Source: Ustilaginoidea virens
Taxonomy: Eukaryota; Ascomycota; Sordariomycetes; Hypocreales; Clavicipitaceae
Length of the DNA stretch: 64,000 nucleotides
Assembly: GCF_000687475.1 (NCBI RefSeq)
Contig: NC_057318.1
Span: forward strand, 6,324,001-6,388,000
Direction: 5' to 3'
Position numbers and translations under genes: made by a program. Numbering within the stretch: position 1 is the first letter of the stretch; every line of letters begins with the position of its first letter. The notes beneath the pieces were generated by a model. It did no database searches and was not told the DNA's origin. It saw only the letters and a program-made list of their open reading frames with translations. Positions 44,434 through 58,530 of this stretch are shown in pieces.

Positions 44434-45790
44434 TTACTAATACCTCCCAAACGCAGTCAGATATTGACCGGCCTCTTTACCCACCCTTCCATACGTATAA
44501 CAGCCCTATTTTAGTCGACGAAGGTCTTAAGGGCTTTATTAGGCATTCCCTTAGTTATTACGTTGGCGAGATTATCATTCCTATTAATCCAATAGATCTT
44601 ATATATCTCCCGGTGCTTATATGACTATCGTAAGGCCATAATATCTATCATAAGCCTTTTCTCCTTAGTGGTGCCTAGCTTAATAAGGCATTCGTATAAT
44701 GAAAACGAATCTGTATATATAACCGTGGGGATCTTCGGCAATCCCAGCCTATTAGTAATTATATTGAGGGTCGTGCCTATCGCATATGCGATATCGACCC
44801 CTTATACCATACTATATAGCTCCGAAGCGAGTGCGCTACGCATTACACGCTTACTTTTTATAGAGCTATAAGTAACGATATTACCGGTCAGTAGGAAGGT
44901 ATTAGCGTTATCTATAGGATTATCCTCTTTATTCCCTAGTATAATAATATAGCCAATCTAGGAGCTTAAATCTTTATTGTTGGCAAAGGATCCGTCAATA
45001 AATATAAAGAGTTTGGCTATAGCAAAGGTCAGATTGATGTACCGCAGGCCGCGATCTTGGTTATCGCGCTGCTATTAAAGGCGCTTATTCAACTTCGCAA
45101 TATCCTTAGGGCCAGGTTGCTGGTATTATACTGTAATAGATAGGTTAAAAGACGCCTCGGGCTGGCAGACTATAGCCATATAAGCACCGCAAGCGCGTTA
45201 CTCGATATAATTACGCTAGGCTATAGGCGCATTCTTATTGATGGTCGTAATCTTCTTACTTTAACCTTTCTGGTATAATATTATTATATCGTTAGTCTTA
45301 TTAATTATAAGGATGCATCCGTTGAATATTAAGGGTATAGTTGGCGATAGCCTCGTCTTAGGCTTAGCGTTAAAGCCTGCCTTAGTAAGCTCTAATTCCT
45401 CCCATTAGAAGAAGGCATTATCACTTAGGCCGAGGGTATCATCAGTCTATATACCTATAATACCGAAGTATATGCTAGTATTATTAGTATCGCTAGTACG
45501 GTCAGTAATATTAGTACGGTTAATATCGCCAGTAGATATTAGCAAATAGGGGTTATAGGTCGATATAATCATGCCCAACTTCTCGCGATAGTGCTGGAAG
45601 TATATTGCCTATTAATAGGTGCCTACCTTAGCTATTCTATATAGTGGCTTTACCACTTCTATAATCGTATTATCGGGGTATTAATACGCTATCTACTTAA
45701 GTAGCTTAGCGATAATCGATCTATTAAGGGTAGTAGATGACTATATATAAGCCTATATAATATTACGTATCTAGAGGAATAAGCTATAAG
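43831..45790 (-). mobile_element. Copia-Y, left part: 3' LTR, RNase H and end of RT
   Basis: LTR 43831-44433, then on the minus strand the end of a Copia polyprotein (I-Y-W-I-N-R-N-D-N-L-A-N-V-I-T-K-G-M), the RNase H motif F-I-D-G-S-F-A-N-N-K-D-L-S-S, and the RT-end motif T-D-D-T-L near 45450. The acidic TDD survives, so this copy is less damaged here than the YVDD-type copies. It is interrupted by Gypsy-D at 45791 and resumes at 58773. Confidence 0.82.
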
Positions 45791-46032
45791 TGTAAAGGAC
45801 TGGCCCTAGGGCTACTGCGAATAGGCGTCGAATGAATATATTAAATAGACTAAGGAGGAAAGAGAGAGGGCCCGAATAGGGGCCTCTAAGTAGCCTATTT
45901 ATGCCCGTATATAGTACGGGCCGAGTCCTTAGCGAGCCCTCGTGACCCTGTGCTAATACTCCTAAGGCTAGTCGCGGGCGCAGCCCGAGTCCTAGCCATA
46001 TTGTGGCGCGGGCGTAGCCCGAGCCTATAATA
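45791..46032 (-). repeat. 3' LTR of Gypsy-D
   Basis: 242 bp, TGTAAAGGACTGGCCC...GCCTATAATA. Confidence 0.9.
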
Positions 46033-48487
46033 TACCCCCCTTTTCCGCCTTAGAGTCGGAAAAATCGCTTTCTATTATCAATTAATCCTCTACTAAAGAC
46101 TAATTATATCGCCGATTACTATATCGCGATATCCTTAAATCCGTATATAGGCTAATTGCCGGGTATAGGAAGGATTCGTCTGTAACTATAGCGGATATAG
46201 CTATACAATTGATAGGAATCGTATAGTTATTAATTGGGAATAGTATAGTGGAAGTGTGTAGAAGTTCGTCGTCGCGCCGCCAGCTAGAGGTTGATTGATG
46301 CAGCTAGGAATATTATGAAAAAATTTTCACTAGCTGCCGGTTAGAAATCTCCCTATAGTCTTTATTTTTCCTTATTAGGGCTCTTTTCCTTCTTCTCTTC
46401 TTCTTATTAAGGCTATTAATAAATATTAAAGGTCCCTATTGTCGTAAGTTTTATCCTATATTAAGCCTATATTGCCTGCTAATCGGTTGAAGTATTATTT
46501 TTATCCTGCTTGCGTTAGTATTCCTTAGCGAATTCTATCTCTATTGCAATTAGCTGTTAACTCCTTTCGTAGCGAGACCTGGTCTAGCCTATCGTAAAGC
46601 CTATTAGTAAGTCTTAAGTCCTTACCTCTATTGCGAGCGTCTTATACTGACCCTATTTAGAGCCCGAATATATCTTTATCTACTGCTGGAAGTGCCCCTA
46701 TTAGGGAGGGATCGAGCCCTATTTATCCCTAGAAGCTATACCGTATTACTAGCGATTATCTTCTAAAGGGGGACTCTTTAAATAAAGAGTATTAGTATAT
46801 AAAAGACGAAGAGTTTCTATATGATAAATATACTAAGTATATATAATCGACCGGAGAGTTACCTATATATAAGCATGACAGGAGAGCTAAGGGGTGCAAA
46901 AGCTGCGCTAATTCTTACGCATCCTATATATAGCTTGATTAGTATCTCGCGGGGAACCCTATACTACAATATATCTTATATAGCTAGATTAAAGCAGTAA
47001 AGGAGGGGAGGGCTATTATAAAGCCTGTTTGTCCTAAGATAGATATGCAGAAAGTATATACTGCTATCCTTACCCCTAAATTTTGGGCTTTAAATAATTA
47101 ATAGCATTGCGCTTTTACTGCTGAATAGGTGGCCCCTAATGCCCTATATTTAGCATTCGGGCCAAGAGATACTGCCGGTATGGTTTCTACTGTATCTATA
47201 GTGTTAACGCCTTTGCGGCGCTAGGCTAGGTCTAATATAGATCTCGCTCCCGTTCTAAATATTATAAGGGAGATATAAGTGGAAGCCTGAGAATATTATA
47301 CTAGGATAGAGTAGTACTAGATTAAAGCTTAATGTTCTTAATTACCCCTGCCCCTATTTCGGCCCGCCCTCCCTGCGTATTATATAAGGGGGGAACTATT
47401 ATACGACTAGGGCGGCTGGTATTATATAGAGGCTCTACCGCTACTAGCATAAGGTTATTTAGTATAACCCCTGTAGTAGTAGGCAGACCCCGCTCTATAG
47501 CCCCTTATACCCTCGCTATCTTTATTGCAGCTGCTGCTATAGATACTATATCGTCCGGCCCTATCTTATTAAAGGGTCTTATTATCTCCTAATGCGCCTC
47601 CGCTATATTCGCCTTATAGTATCCTGCAGACTCTATTATATCGTAGATATATAGGGAACTATCCCCGTCTAATATATAGCCCGTATATATGCCCTGCCCT
47701 ATAAGGACCCTTACCGCTACCGGCCTATATGCCGCTATAGGAATAAGAGGAGGCTTAAGGAGAAAAAGAGTAGCCCTAAGAAGGGGTATATTAGGGTTAA
47801 GCTTATATCGGCCCCGGTTTGGTTTATTATATTATGTTTTTTTTTTTTTTTTATTATATTTTTGTTATTTTATTTTATTTTTTATAGTGGTAGGCGTTTA
47901 GTATTATTTACCGGTCTAATAGACTCTATTTCGAGACCTAGCTAGGCCTATCGTAAGTCTTAATATCCCCCTATTTGGCCTTAAATATTTCCTATACGGT
48001 AGTATCTTTAAAGTTTTCTAAAGGTTTTTATATTAGTAAATTATACCTTTTCTACTTTATAAGTATATTATATTTCTATCTTCGACTTTATATATTCTCT
48101 GCTATAAGTATCTTTTTAACTTTATATTCTTTATATAAATTTGTAGAGTCTTAGGGGAGGACGAATAGGGGCCTAAGTTATATATCAGTTATTACCTAAT
48201 TAAATAGTAGATTAGAAGCGGCTTATTCGATTAAATTAATATAGAAAACTAGATAGATACCTTATAGGATATTAAGCTAGATATTAAGTAGTAATAAGAT
48301 AGTAACGATAGTATATTTAGCAGAAACCTAATCGAGTTTTTTATATAGGCAGTTCGTTTTAATATTCTAGAGGTTTAATTATACCTAATCGCCGACCTAA
48401 AAGTATTTAGCTAGGCATCGTAAATGGTTAGTAGTATTTTGCTATTATTACTATACGAAGGCAATAGCAGCTTAAGCTAATTCCTAT

Positions 48488-48512
48488 ATATATATATATA
48501 TATTATACTAGC
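48488..48512. repeat. TA microsatellite at the 3' end of the LINE
   Basis: (TA)n of about 20 bp next to the left target duplication, in the place of a poly(A) tail. Confidence 0.85.
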
Positions 48513-49132
48513 TAAGCTATCTAGGGGGGGGATAAGCCCCCATCTAGCCTAGTGCTAGTACCTCTATGCCTAATCTATATAGGAAACCCGAGTGCCGGGA
48601 GGAAAACCTATATACTATCTGTGGTCGATAGTATCCCTTTAGAATCGAAGGGGGTTTACTATATATTGCGAGGAGGTATCCTATCGCGCGAGACTAGGTC
48701 TGGCGGTAGGGCTGGGAAAGTGTGGATGGTAGGCACGCCTCGATAGGCGCGGTGATTTGCATTAGTGGTTATTAGTTATTAGTCATTAGGCATTAGTCAG
48801 GCTCTAGGGTGGGTATGAATCGGAACCGACGTGATTAATATTATTAGGTATAGGAGGTAGCGGTAATATTAGTATCGGGTGGGTAATAGTATCGCGGTAA
48901 GTCACGCGTTTTATTATTATTAACTTCATCTAATGTAGGTTAGGGCAGCTAGCGGACGGTCGAGTGATTTAGTATAGGCATACAGCAATATAAAGTCTCC
49001 TTTACCTGCCCTACCTTTTTGATTCTTTTCCTCTTCCCTTTTTATTCCTTATTAAAAATTACTAAAAATTTTCTTTTACTCCTCCACCTCGATTGCGCTA
49101 TAGTAGTTTTTATATATCCTTTATTCTTCGAT

Positions 49133-50330
49133 ATGCCTACCGTTCTAGAGTTAGGTTTTAGCCTAGCTTGAAAATAGCTGTATCGTCCTTATATATACTG
49201 CAGTACCGATATGGCCACTTATTATTATAACTAATAAGGTAAAAGGTTCTCTTTATTCGTTATTTATCTTTTTCTAATAATAGGTAGGGCTCGGGGGTGC
49301 TTATTTCGCTTATGCTTTAAAGTAAAAGCCTTATTATATCCTAATGCGTAATGCTACGAACTGCGAACCGGTAGAAAATATGCTTATATTATAGAAGGCC
49401 TATACTTATAAGTAGGAAGTAAGTATATTAGTTTGCTAGTATCCCTTAACTTTATAGTTGACCTTAGTAGGTAGATAAAGATGATTACTATAAGGCTTAG
49501 CAGGCTGTATATTGGTCTATTGCGCTAGTCACTTTGGTACCTTAAAAAGGTTAAAACGATTCTACTATTATAATGCGAATAATAGTGCCTATAGTCTTAA
49601 TTTTGCTGCTAGCCGACTTCTTTAGGCTTATTAAGAGAGGGGTTTTAGCTTTAGAGTGTGCTTATAGCGGCAAGCCTTAGCCTCTCTCGTTAGTCGAGGG
49701 ACCTTAGCCTCCTACTACTACTGCCGGCGATAAAAGCCCTACTAGTTTTATTATTATATTAGATATTAATAATAAGCCTGCTCCCGGGCCTATTACTATA
49801 GGGGAACCGCCTTATAGCAAGGGGGTCTCGCTAATATAGTCTGAGACTCTTATAATACTATCTTTTAGTAAATTGCAGTATATAGTTACATTTTTGAAGT
49901 TTATGAAGTCCTAAGTGGAGTCTTAGCCAGTAGTATCTGCCTCTAGAGCGCTATCTATACTGCTATTAAAGCCTCCCCTGCCTGCTGCTTAATTAGTATA
50001 GCCTAAGCAAGCTAAATTAGTAGTTCTATTGCTATTTTCTCCTCGTCTTTATACCAATATCCCTGCCCCCTCCCCCTTTAAAAGGAAGAGGGAGGGGTTA
50101 AAAATAATAGAGTCGCCTATAAAGGGAATATTAAGTCTAACTACTAGGATTAAACGAAAGATACATTTAAAATCTATAATATCTTTTTCCCTAGAGGGGA
50201 AAGGGAAAAGAAAGGGGAAAGCAAAGGTAGCCCCTAATAATAGCTATAGTAATAAAGAGGGTGGTATAGAGTAAGTAGGGGTCTAAAGGATTAGGAGTAT
50301 TAAGAAGATTAAAGGTTTAAATCTATTGAC
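49133..50330 (+). pseudogene. Decayed plus-strand ORF inside the 3' part of the LINE
   Basis: Starting at ATG 49133 and continuing, with one or more frame changes near 49600, to about 50330, the plus strand gives a protein-like reading. Its stops are mostly TAA/TAG where CAA/CAG would fit (e.g. Y-Y-Y-N-stop-stop-G-K-R-F). The last part (50029-50274) is open and lysine-rich (K-G-K-R-K-G-K-A-K). It runs opposite to the LINE. It could be an ORF carried by the LINE, a captured host sequence or another nested insertion; no family is recognised. Confidence 0.35.
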
Positions 50331-53300
50331 TATATAGGTAGCTTATATAAAAAGGATATTCTTCCCCTATTTATATAGTTAATCATATCTTTATCTATAA
50401 TTATCTATATATATATATATAGTCTAGGGTTAGGGTGTAATTATATCGGGTTACTATTAGAGCCGAAATCTATATAGGCGGTAAGTACGATAATTAGGGT
50501 AAACTATTCGAGCCGGTAGGTATTAAAGACCTATTTAATAATCTGCTTAACTAAATCTTTATTTTTAAATGCTTAGGTAATATTATACTTATCTAATATA
50601 GGGCGGTTTTAGATATAGAGGGGAGGGTTTCTAAGATAGTTATTATACTTTAGGATTATATATTCGATATTTTCTATATTAAGACCGCATTAGTAGTATA
50701 AATAGTAGATAGATAGGACCTTTATCTTATATAAAAACTTATTAAAGCCTATTTTTTCTATTTTAAGTTAGGTAAAGAGGGAGGATTTATATTTATAGAG
50801 GTTTTTATAGAGATCTAGTATCTTCTTTACAGAGGTGAAGTTAGGGGTATATTCAGCAGTAGGGCGGTTTTTTAGTAGGTGTCGTACTTAGGCGAATTAT
50901 TGCTTTAATTACTATCTCTTTATCTATTTAAAAGCTAAGGAGTAAGTAAGGGATAGTTTATTATCTTAGAGTAGAATCGAATCTTTAAGGGCTATATAAT
51001 TTAGTATTCTATTCTCAATCGGTTGCTTTTATCTATAGGTAAGTCTTTATTATAGCCGAATCTGGATAATAGTATATATATTAGAAATAAGGTCGGCTAT
51101 ACTACTTTCTTAGGTTCTAATAAGGAATCGTTATTGGGCTAGGTTAAGGTAGAGGTCGAATAAGGGGACTACTACTTTAGTTTCTATAATTATATTAGGT
51201 ATTACTCAGTAGGCTCTTATAATTATATAAAGGCACTTCGACTATTTAGCGGCTAGGCTATATATAATACCTCTTATTACTTCTCCCGGCTTAGTAGGAG
51301 TATACCAGATTCCGGCGCTAAAGGCGATTATAGTTCTAATGACCTATATATATAGTAGTTAGGCTTTAGAGAACTAATATCCCTATATAAAGGCCGCTAA
51401 AGCGATAAAGGCAAGCTTCTACCTTTCTAGCTTTTTTACTATTCGGGCCTTATAGTCAGTCTAGCTAAATTTATAGTTAATCTCTACTCTAAAGAATCGG
51501 GCGTATTATATGGGCTAAATAGTCGTATTACTAAGTTATATTATTATAGTATCCAGTCGGTACTATTTAGTAAAGTATATTAGCTTGCTTTTTATTAGGT
51601 TGAATTTTAGTCTGGCCTCTACCGACTATTTTTTACAGATCTTTTATACTTTTAAGAGGGTTACAACTATATCTTACGTTATTTTGCCGTATGCGATTAT
51701 ATTGGTATTATCTGCAAATCCTAGGGTTAGCAAATTATCTACTATTTTAAGTCTATAGTATAAAGATATAATATAGAAGAGGAAAAGGATTAAAGAGATT
51801 GGGGAGCCTTAGGGCACTCCTACTATAATTAAGAATCTTTAGGTGGGTTAGCCTTCGAAGAAGATTTTAGCTAAATATAATATAATAAAGCCTTAGACCT
51901 AGGCTACTATCTATCGGGGGGCGCCACTTTAGAGGAGGAGGTGCATAAGCCTAGTATAGTTAATAGTATCGAATGCCGTAGAGATATCTAATTATAGTAG
52001 CGATACTATTCCTTTATGCTGCTAAGTGGCCTTAATTACTTCTATTAGGGTATATAGTGCTATATCTATTGATCTATTTGCTCTATTGCCTATTTATATA
52101 TTTAGTAGTAATTTCCGTTTTTTTACGATTATTATTAGTCTCTTTACTATTATAGTTTTAAGGATTTTACTGAAGAGGTTTAAGAGGGATATTAGGCGCT
52201 AGGCTCCTACTCTTCAGTATTCTTTAGGTATTTTGCCGGGTTTTCTTAATACTATAATTTTAGCTTTTTAGAATTATATTAGGTAGTAACCAATTCTATA
52301 TATAGCGTTAAGGAGTATTATTATGGCTCTAAGAACCGGTTCTCTATAGGCTTTAAGGAATCCTACCGGTATACTATTAGGGCCTAATGCTTTCTAGCTG
52401 GCTATATATTAGAGGGTATTATAGATATCTGCTTTAAAGAATTCGTCTTTAGGGGCGAATATCGCATTAGTAAGGTAGGGGAATCGCAGGTCTAGGATAT
52501 TATTAAAGGTGGCTATTAACATCGGGAAGAATCTTTTTACTAATATTTCTACTTTAGAGGAATATATTTTTACTTCTTATATTTAGGCTCTTTTGCCTTA
52601 GAGAAGTATAGGGATTTCTCTTGATTTTAGGGGGAGTCTACTATATATTTAGGCCTATTTCTCTAGGGACTATAGGTCTGCGTTTTTTATTATAGCCTTA
52701 TTAACGGCTTCTCTTTATATCTAGCGCTTTTCCTATTAGATAACTTTAGTTTGGTTTATCTCTACTCTTTATACTATTAACTAGTTAAGGCTAATATAGT
52801 CTTTTCTCTAATTTCTTATAGCCTTATAGGCCGCTATTATAGCCGATTATACTTCCTAGGTCTACTATAGGGCCTTTCCTAGCGGTTTAGTTCCTCTCTT
52901 AGGCGTAGCGATATTAGCGATAGCCTATAATTAGGTTATAAGCTATTAGGCGAAAATATTAATCTTTATAGGGGATTAGGGTAGGTATGAGGCGTATAGG
53001 ATAGCTATCCTGATTTCGGCTTTAGCTTAAGCGAGGATTTTATTAAGTTTCTTCTATTAGTATATTAGCGGTAGTTTGCGAAATTCGTCTAGTCTTATTT
53101 CTATTTAGATTACCTAAGGGATATAGTCGGATCTAGTGATATCTGCTGCCCCTATAAACTCTATATTGAGGTCTTTTATACTTTATGTGTAGTCGATAGT
53201 GTTATTGCGTTTGCCTAGGGCTTATTTAGTTATCTCTCCCTATAGTATTATAAGGGTTAGCTTCTATTTTAATATAAGTTTAAGGAAGGTATTATAGCCT

Positions 53301-55294
53301 AAGGAGGTTCTATAAGAGTGGTCCTATATAAGGTGGTAGATATTAAAGTTACTAGTGAAGATACTATAAAGGCAAGGGGTGGTTTAGGCGAATTCCTAGA
53401 GGGGGGTAGACTAATTTAAGGAAAGGATTAGGGAGTAAATAGAGTAGATATTAGTATTTTAGAGTGTAATATGGCATTAGTTTAGGCCTAAGTCTGTTGC
53501 CTAGGAGCTAAAAGTATATCTTTTATAGATATAAATCGCTGCGCATCTACTATAGGCGGCTACTTAGTATCTACTAAGGCTGGAATATAGGGGGAGTCTA
53601 TCTAGGGCTATAAATTCTTAGAAGGCGATAATATCTAGTTTAGATTTATAGTTAAAGGCAAGGTATACTAGTAGTAATTTCTTTTATATATTCTAATATA
53701 GTACCTCTATTATTAGTATTAAGGCTGGGGGGTCGGGGCTTTTAGTATATTAGTGGCGGTAGGCTTGGATAAATTAGGTTAGAAAAATGCGGCGATATTA
53801 CTACTACTATTAATTCTTTTAGGGGCGATAAAGCTTTCTTTATATAGTCTATTAATTCGTTTTCTTAGGGAGTCCTCCTTTAGGGAGTTACTAGTAAGGC
53901 GTTTACGGCCCTTATCCTCCGGGATAAGGGGGGGAGGTATTAATAAGGTACTAGTGTTTGCGAACTGTATTGGTCTGGTGCTATAAGCCTATCTTACGAT
54001 ATCTTATTGCCTATTCGCTATAGGGTAGAATTAAGACCAGGCCGGATAGAATCCTTAGCAGTTAAGGCAGTACTCTTTTTTATTACTAATAATACTAAGG
54101 CAGTCTTTATCTCTATTAGGGTATCTCTTTGCGTTATATTATCTACATTAAGGGGTCTCTATATAGTAATTCGCGATATATCCGAATTTAAAGTATTAGT
54201 AGCACTATCTTAGGTAGATAGTTTTATCGTATAGTTTAGCCTTAAAGATTTCTATTTAGTAGATAACTCTAGTCTTATAGAGTCGGTTTACTGCTTTTAC
54301 GTTAGTTACTCTAATAATTAAAGGGGCTCTTATTGCTTTTTTGTAGGGTTTCCTTATAGTAATTCTACTAATGCCAGGGCTATTAGCTTAGGTTAGGTTT
54401 AGTTTAATATCTTTAATAGGGATATTCTTAGAGAATCGGGTAGGGAATCCTTTAATAATAATATTAAAGGTGCGGATATTTAGTATAGCTTTTATACTAA
54501 ATATAAGGGGGATCTAGGTAGTTTCTATAGTAAAACGGGATATAGCTTCTGCGAAGGTGACGATTTTATCTCCGCTATAGAGTCGGCAAGCGGCAATAGT
54601 ATTAATACCTCTAGTAGTAGTATTTACCGCTTTTACAATCTCGATAGGGGTTTTCTATCGTAAGTTCTTAGTAATACTATCTCTTTTAATTATTATTTTA
54701 CGGTAGATTCTCAGCGGTATAGGTAAGGTGGTCGGTCTAGGTAGTGTAATCGTTAGTATGCCTTTAGTAGCGATACTAGCCTAGGTTGTTTTAAAGGAGG
54801 TCTTTAAGGCAAAAGCTTTATTTATAGTGCTTTCTACTACTTTTTCTAGATTATTAATTATAATAAGGTTTGAGTTCGGGTTTAAGGCGGGATTAGTTCG
54901 GTTAATATATTTAATGCTATCGACCAGGCTAGTAATAGTATTCTATATATTTCCTAGCGTAGCTATTGGGATATAGTCTGCGATCTTTTAGTAATACTAT
55001 TTAAGCAATTCGGTTTTTTCTTAGGTTCCTATATTAGTTTATGCGATATTGCTGCTGATTCGTCTATAATTATCGTTGGCGATAGTGATACGGTGGTTAT
55101 AGTGGCTTGACTTGAGTTTACCCCTGTTTCCTCTGTTTAAGTCTATAATTTCCGCCACTTTAACTACGCCTTCCTCCTAGTGCCGATGCGCTATTGGCAG
55201 ATAGGGTAAAACGAGGTGAGGGATTAATCTAGTAACTTTTTGACTGTTTTAGGGGTGTATTCGCGCTGGTACCGAGGTGCGGGCGAAATCGCGA

Positions 55295-55298
<4 letters not shown>

Positions 55299-55330
<32 letters not shown>
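55299..55330. repeat. Poly(T) tract, 32 T, at the 5' end of the LINE
   Basis: An uninterrupted T run directly against the right target duplication. In LINE orientation this is poly(A) at the 5' end, opposite to where a tail belongs. Confidence 0.9.
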
Positions 55331-55331
<1 letters not shown>

Positions 55332-58300
55332 GCTAATTCCTATCCCTCTTTAAGGTTACTAAAAAAGAGAGCTATATACCCCATTAGGGTAATTAAGCTT
55401 AGGGTTATCTCTAGGGGCAGGGCAATAATTGGAATATTAAACCTATTAAGCAGCCGGTTTAGGCTAAACCTAGTAATAGATAATATCTAGTTATTTAATG
55501 CAAGTTAATATACTGTAAGATGGTTTGGCTAATCGTACTAATTAAAGGAAACTATAATATAGAGGACCGCCTATACCTCTTAGTTTATTCGCTTTATACC
55601 GCTATCGGTTTAGGGATAGTATACTATAGAAAGAAGTTGCTCGGTCCCGGCTAATTTATAAAGTATAGATTAAAATTAGCCTATTTAATCTAAACCTTAA
55701 TCGCTAATAATCTCCTTAGAAAAACTATAAAAGCGCCACTAGTACTATTAGAACTACTTTATATAGTCTTCTGCTTTTATTAAGTATATAGCTTCTAGCT
55801 GGATATATTTTAATAGGCGGTCTATTATTAACATAAGGAATTACGGGTCAGATGCGTTATAGGCAAGAAGGTTAGTTATAAAGTCGACCGATATCTATAA
55901 TTAGAAGCGGTCTGCGATTAATAGCAGTTGTAGTAAGCCCTAGCGCAATTATCGGCTCTTATATACCCCGCAGTATCGGTAATTCCAAATATATCTTATT
56001 ACCTCAGATGATATATTATCGAAGTAATAATCTCGTTATAATAGTTAAAAGGTAGTATTTTTCCCTAGGTGGCCTGCAATAGGTGAGTTATAGCAATATT
56101 AGATTACTATAGTAGTTAGGGGCTTAAACGATAGGAGCTATATTTATACCCGGTAAAAAAGCATACTATACATATTTAGGGTATAGTTAGTAATTTATTT
56201 TTATATTGCTGCCTCTACTAGAAATCGTTATTCCCTATTTGCGACTACCGTCTATTAGGCTTAATATATATTATCTTTAGATATTACTTAGTCTTAGATA
56301 GTTTAAAGGTAAGAGTCGGCGAAGATATATAAACTATAGGGTAGGGTGGTCTTTAGGGCTAAAGTCGGTATCTTCTCGCTTTCTATCTTATCTATATTGA
56401 GTACTAAAATAGATAGCGGTTTTAGGATCTAGCCGATTTATAGCTTTATCCTATCTGCCTTTTATTCCTACCGAAAAAGCGCATTAAGGCATTAGGCTTA
56501 TAACCTAGGCCTATACCGAAGATAGAAATTAAAGAGTGCTAGAATCTCGGCCTATTAGGCTTATCGCTTAGATATTTCTTATGGCTAGGTAAAGTACTTT
56601 AGGTTCTTATAGTCGGTAAAGATAGTAAAGGGGGAGGCTACTAAGTAGAGTTCTACTAATTACGCCTTAAGGCAAGAGATAACGGCAAGGAGTTCTTTAT
56701 TATATATAGTATAATTTTATTCTGCATCCGATAAGTAAGCGGAATAGTATATAATAGGGTAGAGTATACTATCCTCTCCGATCTATAATAGATAGCTATT
56801 AAGTGCTATACTAAAGCTATCTGCCTTAAGGACCGTCTCTTTATTGGGGTCCTATTAGGCGAGAACTAGAGATAATATAAAATATTACTTAAGCACTTCG
56901 AATACCGCTTTTTCTTTATTTAACTATTAGAATAGGACCCCTTTTTTTATTAACCTAACTAAAGGGTTAATAAGGCGGGAGAAATCTAAAATAAAGTCGT
57001 AATAGAAGTTAGTAAAACCAAGGAAACTATAAACGCCTTTTAATTTCGTAGGTGCTTCCTAGTTCTAGATAGCTTTAATCTTTTCGGGGTCTAAATGGAT
57101 TTCCTTTCTAGCCATTATAATATATCCTAGGTACCGGACCTCTTTTATTGTGAAGTCGTACTTATTAAGATCTAAATTTAAGCTAGCCTTTTGCAATCGT
57201 CGAAGGACTTCCTTAACGCGCCCTATATAGTCCGCTTTTAATCCCCCGATATAAATCAAAATATTATTGAGGTAGGCAATTATAAAGTCTCTTAGTATAT
57301 TCCCTAAGGCCCTATTAATATATCTTTAAAAGGTCGCAGGGGCCTTAATTAGACTAAATAGCGTAATAAGCCATTTAAATAATCTAAATCGTATATAGAA
57401 TACAATTAAGTATTTATCGCCCTCTACAATATATATCTTATAGAATGCTATGTGTATATTAACTTTAGTAAACTATTTCGCCTAGGAGAGGGATCGTAAG
57501 GTCTCCTTAATTAAAGGGAGGGGATATCGGTCTTAGATTATAACCTTATTAAAGGCCCGGTAGTTAATGCAAAACTGCTACCTGCTATTCCCCTTCCTAG
57601 CTAGTAGGATTAGTACTACTACCGATAAAAAGCTCGCTTGGATCTATCCTTTATCTATTAGGTTAATTATTTATCTTCGAACCTTAAGTAATTAGTCTCG
57701 TGGTATATTATATAATAAGCCCTAAAGTAAGTCTGGTTAGCTCCTATCTGTAGTCTTTTTGAGTCGGATATAGTAGTCTAATATACCCTAGTGTAAAGGG
57801 AGACTGGAAGCCTTCTCCTTATCGAAGAGGTCGGCGAATTCTTATAATTCTATCGGGAGCACCTACGGCTTTTATAATCATAAGGCAGAGTCTTAATAAG
57901 GTGGCAGTATAACGCGGAGGATGCATATTATCTCCTATAAGCTTATCGCTATAAAAGAAGTCGACCGATCCCTAGAGTATTTCGCTTGCTTTAGTATACC
58001 GTAAAAGACTAAGCTAAGGATATTTACCGCAGTCGGACCCTATTGTCTTCTCGTCGATTCTTTAACGATAAAGCCACCTACCGATCCGATCTTTAATTAG
58101 CAATGCTTCGCCTATAGTATAATATTATAGTGCTCTATCTAAGGCATCCTAAGGATAACGTCGCGTATAAGACCCGGGATAATATAAAGTATAACTATAG
58201 ACGGCTATCTATCGATATCGATCGCTATACGGACAATATAGGTAATAGAGGAATGCATTACCTTATGTTCTCTTAAATGGCTTCGAATATCTACTGCTAT

Positions 58301-58530
58301 TCCGATTTCCCTACGTTATGGCAGGCAGATAGGTTGGAGGCCTAACCGTTATACTGTTTTTTCGCTAATAGCGCTATAGCAGTCACATCCCGAGTCGATT
58401 AAGGTATTAATAAAGGTATGGGCTCTCCACTCGGTTCTCCGGGTGTACTCATCTCGATATCTTATATAGCCTGCATTATTGGCTCTATAATGTGAGGTTA
58501 TAATAGCAAGGCTGAGAGAGTCTATTTAAA

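Larger units (their letters stand above)
48488..55331 (-). mobile_element. Tad/I-type LINE (non-LTR retrotransposon), RIP-degraded
   Basis: 6.8 kb inserted in Gypsy-D with target duplication GCTAATTCCTAT (48476-48487 and 55332-55343). On the minus strand: an ORF1-like region with decayed CCHC knuckles (about 54230-54000), an AP-endonuclease-like region (L-D-I-I-A-F near 53640), RT (G-V-P-Q-G-S-P-I-S near 51810 and G-F-A-D-N-T-N near 51715, where A/V-D-D is expected), and a C-terminal C-x2-C...H-x4-C-like motif near 50680. The minus-strand 3' end finishes in a TA microsatellite. Coding appears to end near 50450, leaving an unusually long 3' part of about 2 kb. Confidence 0.85.
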
